Source: Loripinus fragilis (taxonomy: Eukaryota; Mollusca; Bivalvia; Lucinida; Lucinidae). Taken from it: a DNA stretch of 64,000 nucleotides. A program made the translations under genes and the position numbers. The notes beneath the pieces are model-generated. The model searched no databases and was not told the origin of the DNA. It was given only the letters and a program-made list of their open reading frames with translations. The stretch covers positions 13,847,754 through 13,911,753 of the forward strand of contig OZ026526.1 in NCBI GenBank assembly GCA_964019695.1, read 5' to 3'. Below are positions 25,466-36,865 of the stretch, in pieces. Within the stretch, counting starts at the first letter, position 1, and each line of letters begins with the position of its first letter.

Positions 25466-26533
25466 CAGGGTTCACATCTAGCCAGATTTTCAACTTGCAT
25501 ATTTTCGCAAGTGGAATATTTGGCAACTTGCTAAATGGAAAAACAACTTGCGTTTCGAAAATTTTAGTTTCAGAAATACATGTAAGCTGTTGTTTTAAAG
25601 GTAAATTAACTCTGAGCAGTTTAAGGCTTCAACTCTACCAAGGCTGGAAAATCAGAGAATGGTCTTTCAGATTGTGCAATAATATGCTGTTTTAAAGAGG
25701 TTTGTCATTTTCAGGGAGGTACTCAAATCCATTTTCTGTAATCCTTTCCAATGTCTGAGGGTTCATTCCTAGCTTTCCTGTCATTGGCAGTTACTGTCAT
25801 GTATTGACGATTCTACATGAAAAGAAGAAACAGCTCCCTCTTCAAGTGCTATTCCCAGTTATAAAATTTGATGCCATATTAGCGAGTGCAAATCATTTGC
25901 AAGTCTTGCATGTGATTCGGGTCACAACAAAGTCATCAAAATCCAGGTCAATATTCAATTCCTTCGTCCATTTCTAAAACATTTTATGCTGGCTGATACG
26001 TCCTTTATAACGATGCCATTTGAGGTTTTTTCTCGCAGTCTGAGCGGTCTACTGCTAGATGCCTCGTTTCCTCTCAAAAACTTACCCATTGAAATTTGTG
26101 AAATCTGCGAAGAATTCGGAAAAAGATTGGTCTCATCCAATCGTATTGCGCTATAAAAATAGTTTTCTTCTAATTTTAGATCACAAAAAACCAATGAGCT
26201 AACAAACTACCCACTTGTGAATATTTGTTACAATCTAAAATTAGAAAGCATGTGATTGGCTGAGACCTGATCATGCTGGGGAGTTTATCGTATGCGTCTG
26301 CGCATTGAGGTTGTATCCAATGTAAACTTACCCCATTGACAGGGTTTTCCAATGGATAAAAACGAAAGCATTTACCTTCAATGAACGACATTTAAGGAAA
26401 CTGGAGAGAAAATTTATATCTAGAGGATAAAAATCACGGATAACAGCTGAAAAATTTCCCACTCGCGAGAATATGCAAGTAGAGAATTCCACCTCGCTAA
26501 TTGCTTTTTTAACTCGCTAAAATTCGAACCCTG
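25466..26533. mobile_element. 1068-bp CAGGGTTC element splitting SINE S6, 5-bp target duplication
   Basis: Starts CAGGGTTCACATC and ends ATTCGAACCCTG, flanked by CCGGT at 25461-25465 and 26534-26538. Subterminal ACTTGCATATT-TCGC-AGTGG motifs are inverted on the two sides. An inner palindrome around CTAATTTTAGAT lies near 26170-26240. No transposase frame is recognisable (the minus frames at 25955-26391 show no known motif). Termini and duplication length resemble the 9335-9749 and 63363-63770 elements. Confidence 0.8.
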
Positions 26534-26754
26534 CCGGTGAGGCTTGAACCCGCGGCCCCTTCTTCTTCTTCCAGGATAAAGGATTGGGTTCTTTTCAAAA
26601 CGTAATTAGTCCTGCGGAACTGACATGCTCGGGGGTATCAGTTGTCAGTGGTCCCAAATATATATACAGTTTAAAAAAATCTCATCGTTTCGAATTCCAA
26701 TATGGTAGCAACCCTCAACAACAAACAGAATAGAATCGGTAAAAAAACAGGCCT

Positions 26755-27010
26755 CTGGTGAACATTGCCGCTGAGCTGCAATAAAGCTGCCGCAAGCTTT
26801 CTGCAATGTTTGCTGCAAGGTTACGGCAAACTTTTACCATGCAAATGAGCTCCTTATTTGTTTATGGCTATACTCTGGCAAACTCACAGGAAAGTCATCG
26901 CTTCTCATAATGAATATTCATGAGAAACTTTCGGTGAAGCAGCTGGGAACATCGCCAGAACATTACCACAGCTTCTGGCAATGCTACGGCACACTGATAG
27001 TGGCTAATGA
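26755..27010. repeat. GCTGCAAG/TTGCCGC-rich repeat, copy 1
   Basis: Stretches such as GCTGCCGCAAGCTTTCTGC and GCTGCAAGGTTACGGCAAAC recur with about 11-base spacing; TGAATATTCAT occurs twice. A related stretch lies at 28140-28330. Confidence 0.45.
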
Positions 27011-27287
27011 ATATTCATAGGTTTCAATAATGTTCATATGATAGATTACCTCCCTTTAAGAGATAGATTAACTCCCTTGAAAATGACATATTATCTCCCT
27101 TTAAGGGTATCTATTGTTGGTTTATGTAATACATAATAATAGGTTAGTGCCCTTGAAATGAATATTTCAAGTGCTTACATGACCCTTAATTCTTCATGCT
27201 TCTGTTAGTTTTATTTTTCAAAGTTTTCGAACATGAAATAGTTTGGATCCAGATCAGGTCCTATCTTTTGCATAAGTCCAGTTAATG

Positions 27288-27480
27288 AAAGTTTTTCATC
27301 CTAAAATTGCGATTATTTCCCAATCCATCAATTTAAACATGTGATTTGGGTGCTCAAAAGAACCGTCTCAACAGGAACCGTCTCGTTGAGACGGGTTTTT
27401 TGAGTACCCACAACTACATATGTTTTGGTTGAGAATTAGAAAATTATTTTTCAGTTACGCACTCTTATCTGGGGGCCTGC
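27288..27480. repeat. Hairpin family F, copy F8
   Basis: Stem arms GGTGCTCAAAAGAACCGTCT and GAGACGGGTTTTTTGAGTACC, with an extra copy of GGAACCGTCTC inserted at the tip and an extra CTA in the right flank. It ends TACGCACTCTTATCTGGGGGCC. Confidence 0.75.
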
Positions 27481-28139
27481 TTTTGTCATGCAATTTTGCT
27501 GGGCCTGATCCTGGTATAAACTGTATGCAAAAGTTACCAGTTGATGAAACTATCGTGGACATGCACTATTTTGCTGGGCCTGATCTGGTTCTAAACTGCA
27601 TGTATGTAATAATTTCCAGTTGACGAAACTATTGTGGACAAAGTGTTTAAACACTGAGTGAACGCTGTTTAATACTGTATATATTATATAGAAACATATC
27701 ATTTGTGAAAAAGTTTCTTTTAATGGCTTGAATAGCTGTACCGGCAATATCTTCTAGAACAGTAATGGCATCTACATTTTTAAGAGAGAGTATAAGTTCG
27801 TAGTCCTTCCATCAAGGATATTGTATAATTTTTATCTAGAAATTAATGACTAAAATAGCTTAAACCTACCTTGGATCTTTACATCTCTGAGTCCAAATTA
27901 AGTATTTACAAAATGGCTATATTCCAGTAAAACAAAGAAATGAGCTTTCCTTTCACACTCAGCTTTATTTTCTGACCATGTTATCTCTTTCACTCAGTTT
28001 CTATAAGTGACCAGTATTTAAGAGTTTTGGACAAGATCTTGTCTTCTAAATTAATTAATACCATATTGTAACTATAGAAACTGAGAATATAATTCTTTTG
28101 GCAAACCTGTAGTGCTTAATTGCATTTTGATGCTTCTCT

Positions 28140-28330
28140 GGCGAACCTGTGGCAAAATTACCAGCAGGTTGCAGGAAATTAAATAATTTCTGTAATGCTT
28201 TGGTGAGGATCGCAAGAACATTGCCGCTAGCGGCGAAGTCCTGCATACTTTTTTCAAGTTCTGCGGCGAAGGATTTCTTCGCAGTAACCTTGCGGCAACC
28301 TTACAGTAAGCTTGCAGCAGGATTTTCTTT
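28140..28330. repeat. GCGGCAA/TTGCGGC-rich repeat, copy 2
   Basis: CATTGCCGCTAGCGGCGAAG and TTGCGGCAACCTTACAGTAAG followed by CTTGCAGCAGG, related to 26755-27010. Confidence 0.45.
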
Positions 28331-30472
28331 TAGTAAGGGAGACTACCCAATTCCTAAAGCTCCTATACCCTGAACCATTAAGCTTTAGTCTAACATCTTA
28401 AACGATGCCTGGTATACACCAAATTTGGTGCCCCAGAACAGATGAGAGACCAATAGAATAAAGGCAGTTTAGCTTAAATGGGTGGGTCTGAAAGTTTTGC
28501 CTGCTGTGCCCAGATGATAGTGTCATGATGAAGTGTTGCTTCTGGCCAATCTGACTGGGGTAAATGATCCGGCATTGGAAGTAAGAACATATTTTATAAA
28601 AAAACATAAACTGGTTAACTCTTGAGAGCTTCTTTGAACGAGCGTTAACTTGGAGAAAAAATGATCGGAATCCATAGTAATTATGTACACATTCGTGAAC
28701 TTCCGGTTGAGATGATCCAACTTGCAGACGCCGAAATAGAAAACACACGCAAAAAGTTCATGAAAACTCCTTTACAAATAATGTTATATACCTTTTCGTT
28801 TCGTCATGCTTCCTTATAACGGGTCTCACTATTTAGGACACCATTTATGCATAATGAAATCTGTCAAAAATGCGTTTACAAGTATCGCTCTCCGATTTTT
28901 GTAAAAAGCATTCCGATGCCCGGATGACAAGTTGAAACCGGAACCAGCGATATACTAGCATTTCTTTAGTCGTGTTTCCTCTGGTGTCCCTCAGGGGTTC
29001 GGTGCACAATTAATCGGTCCCATTCAACTCCATGTAAAAAGGCAGAATTCGAGCATCTGCAAATTTTTCCAGGACATTGCTTGGACTTTTTTCTGTCTGT
29101 GAGTGGCAAGATCTGTCATTCATCTATCAAAAAAGTGAAAAGACAACCTACCTTGATAATCTCGTTTTCTCAGCTTTCTCCGTTCTTTGGGGAACAGTCA
29201 AAAAATCCGGGCTGAAATCCGACCCGCGTCAGACGTTACCTGGGGAGTGCGCCGGGGAGTCTGTGACAAAATAGTCCACACAAATTTGCATTTTTCTGCA
29301 TCAGCCTGACAAACATAGACCAATGTTGAATCACATGTACATTTAAAGTCGAATAAAGCACCCATTTACGCCATAAAGGGCCCAGAAACGGCAAATGCTA
29401 AATTTCTAAAGGTACTATTTTCGGAAGACTGTAATTGTGTACTAACACCCCAGGGCTACCCGCGCTTGATCCCTGGTTTGCGGTCAATTTCGGCCTGAAA
29501 TATAGGGAACGTTTTTGAAACTTGTTTGTTTTTGAGCGGACATCTAAAAGTAATTGCGATATCTCCATGTCAATTCCGACTGGTAGCCACCGTCGTTTTG
29601 GAGCAGCAAGTTGATCCATCTCGTTGACTAGAGGATGGTTGAGGAGGAAGGAATCGCCCAGCATCATCAGGCGCACACAGACACCGTAATTTCAACGGCA
29701 TCTCCGAGAGAATCGCTTATTGTAGGCATGTATATGTGTGTGTGTGTGGGGGGGTGTCACCTTAGGGGAGCTCATTTGTCTCCATTGTGGAGCTCATGGG
29801 GACGGGGTGTCTCCTTTATGGAGCTCATTAGGGAGACGTGTAATGTGTTTTATGCGTGGCATGTGTAGTAACAACTAGAGATCCTCGGAACCGCACGGAC
29901 ATCCACCACAAGCCTCAGACCTGACAAGTCATGGGCCCCAAGTACAGAATCAGCAAGCAAACCAACTAGTAGTCCACTTAAACAAAACGGCACCTTCGGA
30001 CCCGATGCTTCCTGGGTTACGCCAATACTATCCTCCCTATGGACAAGAAGATCCCCTTGTCTGCTCGAGGTAGGGGTTGGTTGTCTCTAACCTGCTTTTT
30101 AGGGACAACTTAAGCCTACGCGGTAGGCTTATATTGGCGTGACACGTACGGAAGTGTTACGCCCAGACCATTTCAGACCCGGACTGTCCCTAGTAGACTA
30201 TAGGGTGTGGCACACTGCGCCCGGATGTCTTCATCTGTGAGTCTTCTAGAGTATTCATCTGTGCCTGGGGTCTTCATCTGTTCCCCAACCAGAATTCGAG
30301 GCTACACTTTAGGTGTTGGCCCGGTAGTTTCCGGTATGGGGCTATTCATCTGTTGTCTTCGTGCGTTCTTCATCTGTTCTTCTTTCTTCAATCTCATTAG
30401 AGATCACAGATCGGACATCCGTGCATAGTGTGGGCTAGTGGGCTAGCCCGTGTCAGACTGTTTTGTGCAGCT

Positions 30473-30530
30473 CGACCAGCCGTGCATAGTGTGCGCCAGT
30501 GGACTAGCCCACACTATCCTCGGCTGGTCG
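30473..30530. repeat. GC-rich hairpin
   Basis: CGACCAGCCG and ATAGTGTGCGC pair with GCCCACACTAT and CGGCTGGTCG around CAGTGGACTA. A related ATAGTGTGGGCTAGTGGGC stands just upstream (30425-30450), so the stem probably arose by inverted copying. A separate small stem, TAAGCCTACGCGGTAGGCTTA, lies near 30112. Confidence 0.6.
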
Positions 30531-30718
30531 GCCTGCTAGTGTGTAACATATCACGGTACATTTGGTTTTTGATCTGGTTTTAATCTGTTTTTGGTGGTTT
30601 TTGTGTGAGTTGTTTCCGTGCCTAACCTTTGCTGCTTAAGGTAATTTTTCGGGCGGAGACAAGTTCGGACCTGAATTAGTTCTTATCTAATGTTTGCACC
30701 GTGATAGTTATAATGCCT

Positions 30719-30800
30719 TCAATGTTTACCGTCGTGAGTTGGCTCCCCGTACCGTTAGTTTAACAGATGACAGGGCCCAGGGCGACGACAGTAAACATTG
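30719..30800. repeat. Hairpin around AATGTTTACNGTCGT
   Basis: CAATGTTTACCGTCGT pairs with CGACGACAGTAAACATTG, separated by about 45 bases. Confidence 0.55.
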
Positions 30801-31516
30801 GGCTAACAGTAATGCACTATTTGTTTGTTTCTGATAGAATACATAGTGTGTTTTTATTGCAGGTTTTTGTTCCTGAAAGAAATACAACGTATTTGTAGAA
30901 GAATCAAAAGGGTCCCAAAGACAGTGAACTTTTTTCGCAGCTACGTTTACTTATGTATTTCAACCTGAAAAAGCAGCCCTTTTCAGGGCTACCATATGGT
31001 TCGAAAGAAACCCTTACATTGTTGCTCTGTTCGTATGGCGTAAGAGGTTGACCTACATAGGCATTGCTGTTATTCCACATTGTGTAGACAATAAAGATTT
31101 GGAGACGCGATTCTGTGCAAAACATATCAAAAACCGGATTGACCTACTTCGACTCACTGTCCAATCATTGCTATGATAGAAAAGTTCTCAGCCAATCCGT
31201 GATTAGTTTATATATTGCTGTTCGGCTTGGGTGCTTTCAATCACGTACGATATGATCATATGTAAGTTTTGTGCGTAGAAAGCCTCTGTTCGATTTGTTT
31301 TTTCGCTATTTTTTTCGCGTGTTTTACTTTTCTATCGAATATTTGGTAGTTTGTGCGTGTCTGTCCATCATCTGTTTTTCTCGGACCCCAAGGTCATAGC
31401 ACTGCTCTGGAACTTTAGTTCTAATCTACACATATATAGGTAATTATTGTGCCAACACCATTGGTCAAAATGAAAGATGAGTTCGCATTACGAGACAGGT
31501 TTTGATAAACTAGATT

Positions 31517-31863
31517 TGACGTAAAGCTTTAATAGGTAAGTTGGTGCCTGATGCTTATCTATAGCTGGACCCACCGTGGCTCAACTTAAGGTTAAACCTT
31601 TTTTCTTTAGCTCTGACTATTTGCGAGTCGTGAGCCCTTTTCTTTGTTTCATCATAGTGTGTCAATTTGATTAGAGTGTTTCTGCATGATGATACATTGC
31701 AATAGTTAGAAGGCTTCCATGCGAGCTGAACATTTCTTGTACTTTAACAACAGCAGAATCTAGGGCGAAGATTTGGTACCAGTAAAATGCATTTAACCCC
31801 CCCCCCCCCCCCCCCGATGGCTTAGGCTGCTGTCCGTTCTAAGGCGGTGGTCCTGTTGTTGTT
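31517..31863 (+). repeat. Penelope-like element, left direct repeat (pseudo-LTR)
   Basis: Direct repeat of 34475-34782: starts TGACGTAAAGCTTTAAT, passes TTGGTGCCTGATGCTTA, CCCACCGTGGCTCAACT and ACAACAGCAGAATCTAGGGC, and ends GCGGTGGTCCTGTTGTTG. A tract of about 19 C interrupts it at 31797-31815. Penelope-like elements typically carry such direct 'pseudo-LTRs' from tandem insertion. Confidence 0.85.
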
Positions 31864-32059
31864 TATTGTTACTCCCATTGTTGGAGTCTGTAATTGTTCT
31901 AAGTTTTGTTGTACGATACTTTATGTCCATTCTAGTTTTGTAATCATCTTGATGGGGAAGAGAGAGCTGGGTGCTTTGCTTAGTTTGTCTTCCTGGCTCT
32001 TCCTCGCGGTACCATGGGTTTGTCTGCGGTTTGCGATTGTGGTATTTCCTGATCATACT

Positions 32060-32975
32060 CTCTATTTTTTAGTATGTGTGACATTGACCTTTGACTTCAA
32101 TGGCATATTGGCGATCTGAAAACTTCATTTCAACCCTTAAAGCGCTATTTATAATTTGCAGAAGACGACAATTGCAAATTTTGCCGCTTTTTCAAAAATA
32201 ACAAATAAGGCATGATATTTCATGAGAATCGTCTGCTGGCAGAGGATTCTCATGTAATATCATACCTTATTTTCCTAAAAATCGGGAAAGATGTCGCAAA
32301 ATTTGTCGTTGGCTGCAGTTGTGATTGGCGCTATAAGGGTTAATCTACACACCATAAGCGACCATTGTGCTAAATATGAACACTCTCCATCAAAAATGAA
32401 AAAGGAGTTCGTGTTACAATCCGTATGACAAATTGTAAGTACATTTGACCTTGCCCTTTATCCCCAAGGTCATATCCGTATTCAGAGACCTTTGTAGCAA
32501 TCTACACACCAAAGGCAATCATTGTGCTAGACATGAAAAACTGAAAGAGGAGTTCACTTTACGAGCCCGACATATTTTAAGTATATTTGACCTTGACCCC
32601 AAGATCATAGCAATGATCTGTAACCTTCGTTGTAATCTACATACCCTTTTCAATCAGTGAACTAAAGATAAAAAAAGAAAGAAAGAGTATTCGTTATGAG
32701 CCATAAGACAGATTTTAAGTATATGTGACCTTGACCTTTGAACCCAAGGTCATATCGGTGATCTGAAACCTTCATTGCATTCTACACACATTAAGCATTC
32801 ATCGTGCTAGATATGAAAACCCATACCGCTTTCTCAAGCTTGCCAAGGAAAAAGTTTGGTCAGGTGAACTGACCGTCCCTATATGACCATAGCTGTTGAC
32901 TGGGACGTAAAGCATCATACCAAACCAACCCAAATCATCAAAATTGATAGAGGAATTCGCATTACGAGCCGTAAG
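32060..32975. repeat. Degenerate ~135-150-bp tandem repeat with TGACCTTGACC motifs
   Basis: About five diverged units share TGACCTTGACC, CCAAGGTCATA, GATCTG-AACCTTCATTGCA, CTACACAC, ATTGTGCTAGATATGAAAA, GGAGTTCGCATTACGAG and CGTAAGACAG. An isolated half unit precedes the pseudo-LTR (31385-31500). A TTAA-target MITE interrupts it (32131-32340), and a SINE-tail-like bit (GTTGACTGGGACGTAAAGC) lies at 32820-32930. It occupies the place expected for the 5' part of the Penelope-like element. Confidence 0.65.
32131..32340. mobile_element. TTAA-target MITE, best copy
   Basis: Ends CCCTTAAAGCGCTA and TTGGCGCTATAAGGG with TTAA on the right (32339 region) and TCAA on the left. Almost the whole 210 bp folds: GCAGAAGACGACAA/TTGTCGTTGGCTGC, ATAAGGCATGATATTTCATG/CATGTAATATCATACC, around CGTCTGCTGGCAGAGG. 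A piggyBac-like source is inferred from CCC termini and TTAA. Confidence 0.8.
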
Positions 32976-34345
32976 ACAGATAAGGCTGCTAACAATGTTG
33001 TGGTCGTTTGAAAAAGGTACTATATAACATCCCAAAGCAAGAACTTAGCACTGCAAAAACATATGTTCATAACAGGCTTGATGAGACGTCTATCGTTGAT
33101 AGGCATCGATGCCATATGGCAGCTAAGTTGATGAGGGCCATAGCAAGCTTCCTACGTTATACTGGTTACCTAAACTTCATAAACGGCCTTATAAGTCGCG
33201 TTTTATTGCTAATTCTAGTGCATGTACAACTACTGAGTTGTCTATTCTTTTGACTTCTTGCCTCACTGCGATTAAAAACCATGTCATTGAATATTGTACA
33301 ACAGTTTATGAAAGAAATGGTAAAAATTATTTTGGTCTATTAAAAATTCAGGTGAAATTCTTAATACATTGAAGTCTAGAGGTTTCCTAGCATCTGGTTT
33401 GTCTACATATGATTTCTCTACTCTCTCATAATCTAATCAAAGAAAAACTCACATAACTAATTGAACACACATTTAACAGAGAGGACTCACTTTATTTGGC
33501 TTGTAATGATAAAATGTCTTTTTTTTACTTCTGAACAACCTGAACGATATAAATTGTGGTCATGTCAGAAAATGTGCGATGTTCTCAATTATCTTTTGGA
33601 CAACATATTTATAAGATTTGGCTTGGAATTATATAGACAAATTGTAGGTATTCCAATGGGTACTAGTTGCAGATTTATTTTGTTTTGTTATGAGATAGAC
33701 TTTATGTTGTCTCTGTCAGACAATAATCAAACTGATATTATTGATGTTTTTAACTCAACCTCCAGATATTTAGATGACTTACTTAATATTGATAATCCTT
33801 ATTTTGAACAAATGGTAGGTCGGATATATCCTACTGAACTTCAATTAAATAAGGCGAATTCTTCTGATACTGAAACTCCGCTTTTTGGACTTGAACTTGT
33901 CAATAACAAATGGCATAGTTTCTTCTAAAATTTATGATTAACGGGATGATTTTAATTTTGAAATAGTAAATGTCCCATTTCTTGATGTAATGGAGATGTT
34001 CCTCGCTCCCCTTCCTATGGTGTATGTATTTCTCAGCTTATTCATTTTGCTATATTGTGTTCTAATGTTGATGACTTCAACAACAGAAACTTATTTTTAA
34101 CTGCTAAATTATTAAAACAAGGTTATAGATGTAATAAAATTCAAAAAGCATTTTCTAAATTCTACCACAGACACTCAGAGTTAATTGTTAAATACAACAC
34201 TGGGTTAAAAACTCTTCTGCAACAAGGCATATCAGAACCTATATTTTATGGTGATTTAGTTTATAAATTCAAACGAATTGTTGGAAAACCTAATTTTAGT
34301 TTTAATTTTAGTGATCAATTCAAAAAGATTGTAAACGCTATATAA
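32976..34345 (+). pseudogene. Penelope-like element reverse transcriptase, broken
   Basis: Similarity to Penelope-like RT runs across three frames: 32976-33250 (TYVHNRLDE and DRHRCHMA blocks), 33461-33928 (RQIVGIPMGTS, the fingers-palm block; SRYLDDLLN, the YxDD catalytic box; IYPTELQLNKA) and 34055-34345 (NRNLFLTAKLLKQGY, the thumb and C-terminal part). At least three frameshifts and several stops separate them, so no functional protein is expected. No GIY-YIG endonuclease is seen after the RT; it is either absent (EN-minus type), permuted to the lost 5' part, or deleted. Expression in the intact element would have been from the pseudo-LTR. Confidence 0.85.
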
Positions 34346-34474
34346 GGGTTGGACATAACTTTGATGTCATGCAACAGTCAGCATGCCTGGTTGTAAAACC
34401 AATCATTGTTTATAGCTATAGTTTCCTCTTATATTGCACGATGGTGGGTCAGGCCTCAGACTCTATGACGGCTC

Positions 34475-34782
34475 TGACGTAAAGCTTTAATCGGTGGGTT
34501 GGTGCCTGATGCTTAACTGTAGTTGGACCCACCGTGGCTCAACTCGAGGTTTTCTTTAGCTCTGACTATCTGTGAGTCATAATCCCTTTTCTTTGTTTCA
34601 CTATAGTGTTTCTCCATGATGGTATATTGCATTTGTTAGAAGGCCTCCATGCAAGCTGAACATTTCTTGTACTTCAACAACAGCAGAATCTAGGGCGAAG
34701 ATTTGGTACCAGTAAAATGCATTTAAGCCCCCCGGTGGATTAGGCTGCTGTCCGTTCTAGGGCGGTGGTTCTGTTGTTGTTG
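34475..34782 (+). repeat. Penelope-like element, right direct repeat (pseudo-LTR)
   Basis: Direct repeat of 31517-31863, about 85-90% identical by eye and lacking the long C-tract (only CCCCCC at the same place). It is followed directly by a G-run (34793-34803) and the 5' part of the Gypsy-class element. Confidence 0.85.
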
Positions 34783-34813
34783 ATAGAAATGGGGGGGGGG
34801 GGGTTGTCTGGGG

Positions 34814-34960
34814 TTGAAATTTCTCTGCGTCAAGTTAGTTTGAAATTTATAAGAATCTTTACTGTTTGAGCCAGTTAAACAGCTTACTGGTTGAAATTTC
34901 TCTGCGTCAAGTTAGTTTGAAATTTATAAGAATCTTTACTGTTTGCTGTTTAACTGGCTG
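34814..34960. repeat. 75-bp direct duplication with an inverted 15-mer
   Basis: GTTGAAATTTCTCTGCGTC ... TTTATAAGAATCTTTACTG occurs twice (34814 and 34889). The first copy is followed by AGCCAGTTAAACAGC and the second by its exact complement GCTGTTTAACTGGCT. It lies just before the gag start. Confidence 0.75.
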
Positions 34961-34981
34961 AAGCCAGCAAAAAAAACAAAT

Positions 34982-36560
34982 ATGTCATTCAAACTTAATT
35001 CTTTTACTGTGTCACCTTCTCAGCTGTTAGACTTGGTAAAAAAGTCTTATCTATTAGAATTTGCCAATTATTATGGCGTACCCAATATTAAGACCATGTT
35101 AAAACATGAAATTAAGAATATTCTCATTCAGTTCTTTGTGAAAGAGGAAATTTATGATTCCTCAGCAACATCTTAGATTCCAATTACCCAGACGGATTTG
35201 CAGTTGAGAGAATTGGAAATTAAAAGGCAAGTTGTGGTGGAAAAATTAAGGTTGGAACATGAAGAAAGATTTAGACGTGAGAAAGAAGAGCGTGAGGACA
35301 GATTAAGGCTGAACACATTAAAACCAGAAGATAGGTTGTTGAGAGAAAAAATAGAATGAGAAAATAATGTTAGGAATGGAAGAACGAGAAAAGGACAATG
35401 AGAAATGGAAAGAGAAAAATTAGAACAAGAACACATTGTACTTGAAAAAGTAAAAAAATACACTTTGAGTAAAGATGAAATAGCTTTAGTTACAAGGGAA
35501 AGCTAAACCAAAACCTTTTAATTCGGATTCTAGCAAATTTTTGAGGTAACAAAATGCATCAGTCTCTTTCCTCAATTTCAAGAAAAATAAGTTGACAAAT
35601 ATTTTATACATTTTGAGAAGGTGGCAGAAAACTTGAAATGACCAAAAGAGCATTGGACCTTACTTATACAGAGCGTTGTAATAGGCAAATCTTGGTAAAT
35701 TTACACTCAGCCTTCACGTGAGTAAAGTTCAGATTATGACAAAGTAAAAGAACTTATTGTTAAGGCATACGAAATTTAGAGATTGTAGAAAAAAAACAAG
35801 ACCAGACTCATGTGGAATTTGCTAGAGCAAAAGAGCAATTATTTGATAAGTGGTGCTCTTCAAAGAAAGTGGGTTCTGATCATGCAAAACTAAGACAGCT
35901 CATGCTTGTTGAAGAATTCAAATAGTTTATAAATTCTGACGTCAGGGCTTTTTTTAAATGAAAAAGAAGTTGAAACTAGATTTAGCAGCCAGACTAGCTG
36001 ATTCTTTATATTTTTTTTTGACTCATGAGGCTTCTTTTGTTAACAATATAAGCCATTTCCTAGGAAACCATTCAATCCTCAATTAAAATTCACATCTCAA
36101 TCAATAGGGAGCGCAGTGGCTCAGTGGTAGAGCGCTTGACTCGAGACCAAAGGGCTGCGGGTTCAAGCCTCACCGCGTCACTGCATTGTGTCTTTGAGCA
36201 TGAACATTAATCCTAGCTTAGTACTGGTTCAACCCAGGAAGACCTGTCCCTTTATAACTGAAAGATAGTTGATGGGACGTAAAGAATCAAATCAAACAAA
36301 CATCTCAATCAAAACCATTTTCCCCTCAGTCAGGTCCAAAATCCAACCCCAGTAATCAATAAGATAATTCCAGTCATCTATTTACTCCAAAACCTAGATT
36401 TTCTGGTGGCAAAAAGGTTAAGTCCTTTATCCCAGCCAATTTGTAATAATAGTAAACAATCTGGCCAAATCATTTCTGAATGTTAAACTTTGAAAAGAAA
36501 GAGAAAAAAGATAAACAGGAGAGTCCTAAACCCACATGTCTCACCTCTTTACGGTTAAAA
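34982..36560 (+). pseudogene. gag of a Gmr1-like Ty3/Gypsy-class retrotransposon, broken
   Basis: Starts ATG at 34982 (MSFKLNSFTVSPSQLLDLVK) and runs open to 35175, then continues in other frames: a charged coiled-coil (REKEEREDRLRL near 35270), capsid-like blocks (35560-35960) and a basic Pro/Ser-rich part after 36060. A Cys-x2-Cys-type knuckle region is expected near 36430-36490 but is damaged. Many stops and frameshifts are present and a SINE is inserted at 36105-36300. No 5' LTR is visible upstream; the element appears truncated where the Penelope-like repeat and G-run begin. Confidence 0.75.
36105..36300 (+). mobile_element. tRNA-derived SINE S7, full length with target duplication
   Basis: Best copy in the window. 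A-box TGGCTCAGTGG at 36117-36127 and B-box GGTTCAAGCC at 36160-36169 form an internal RNA polymerase III promoter with tRNA spacing. The body holds AGTACTGGTTCAACCCAGG and the tail GATGGGACGTAAAGAATC, ending CAAATCAAACAAA. ACATCTCAATCAA is duplicated at 36092-36104 and 36300-36312. It interrupts the gag pseudogene. Confidence 0.93.
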
Positions 36561-36577
36561 CCAGTCATCTTTTATGA

Positions 36578-36865
36578 ATGCGAATCCGATCTGAGATTGA
36601 TACTGTTATGGAGATTTATGAACCATTCTTATCAGATTGTTCTGTGTCACTAAATAGTGACTTTGCTCAGTCTACCCCTATTAAAAACTTACAAGATACT
36701 GGTGCTTCTCATTCCCTTATCTTGATAGATATCCTGCCCTTTCTGAGAAGACTTCTTCTGGGACAAGTGTCCTTAACTAGGGTGTAGAGTGTGGATTTAT
36801 TGATGTACCGCTCCAAAATATTTATTTGTCCTCAGACTTAGTTACTTGTCCCATGGCTGTAGGTA
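36578..36865 (+). pseudogene. Aspartic protease region of the Gmr1-like element, first part
   Basis: The retropepsin active-site box QDTGASHSLIL is clear near residue 40 of the 36578 frame. The frame breaks once near 36750 and then continues in another frame up to the TA where a DNA transposon is inserted. The remaining part resumes at 37707. Decayed, not functional. Confidence 0.8.

Larger units (their letters stand above)
28400..31490. other. More GC-rich unassigned region, possible gene 5' ends
   Basis: Base composition rises here and CpG is less depleted than elsewhere. Open frames exist (28523-28720 minus, 29398-29676 minus, 29635-29720 plus with ATG after an in-frame stop, 30904-31125 minus) but none shows a family motif or a convincing exon. 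Two candidate first exons were considered: plus 28680-28795 and plus 29635-29724. It also holds a GTGTGTGTG run at 29735, a small GAGCTCAT/GTCTCC repeat (29760-29845) and strong hairpins listed separately. I could not assign a gene. Confidence 0.3.

Noticed and set aside
36117..36180. A tRNA gene
   Set aside because: A- and B-boxes are present, but the sequence continues into a SINE body and tail with flanking duplication; it is a SINE head.
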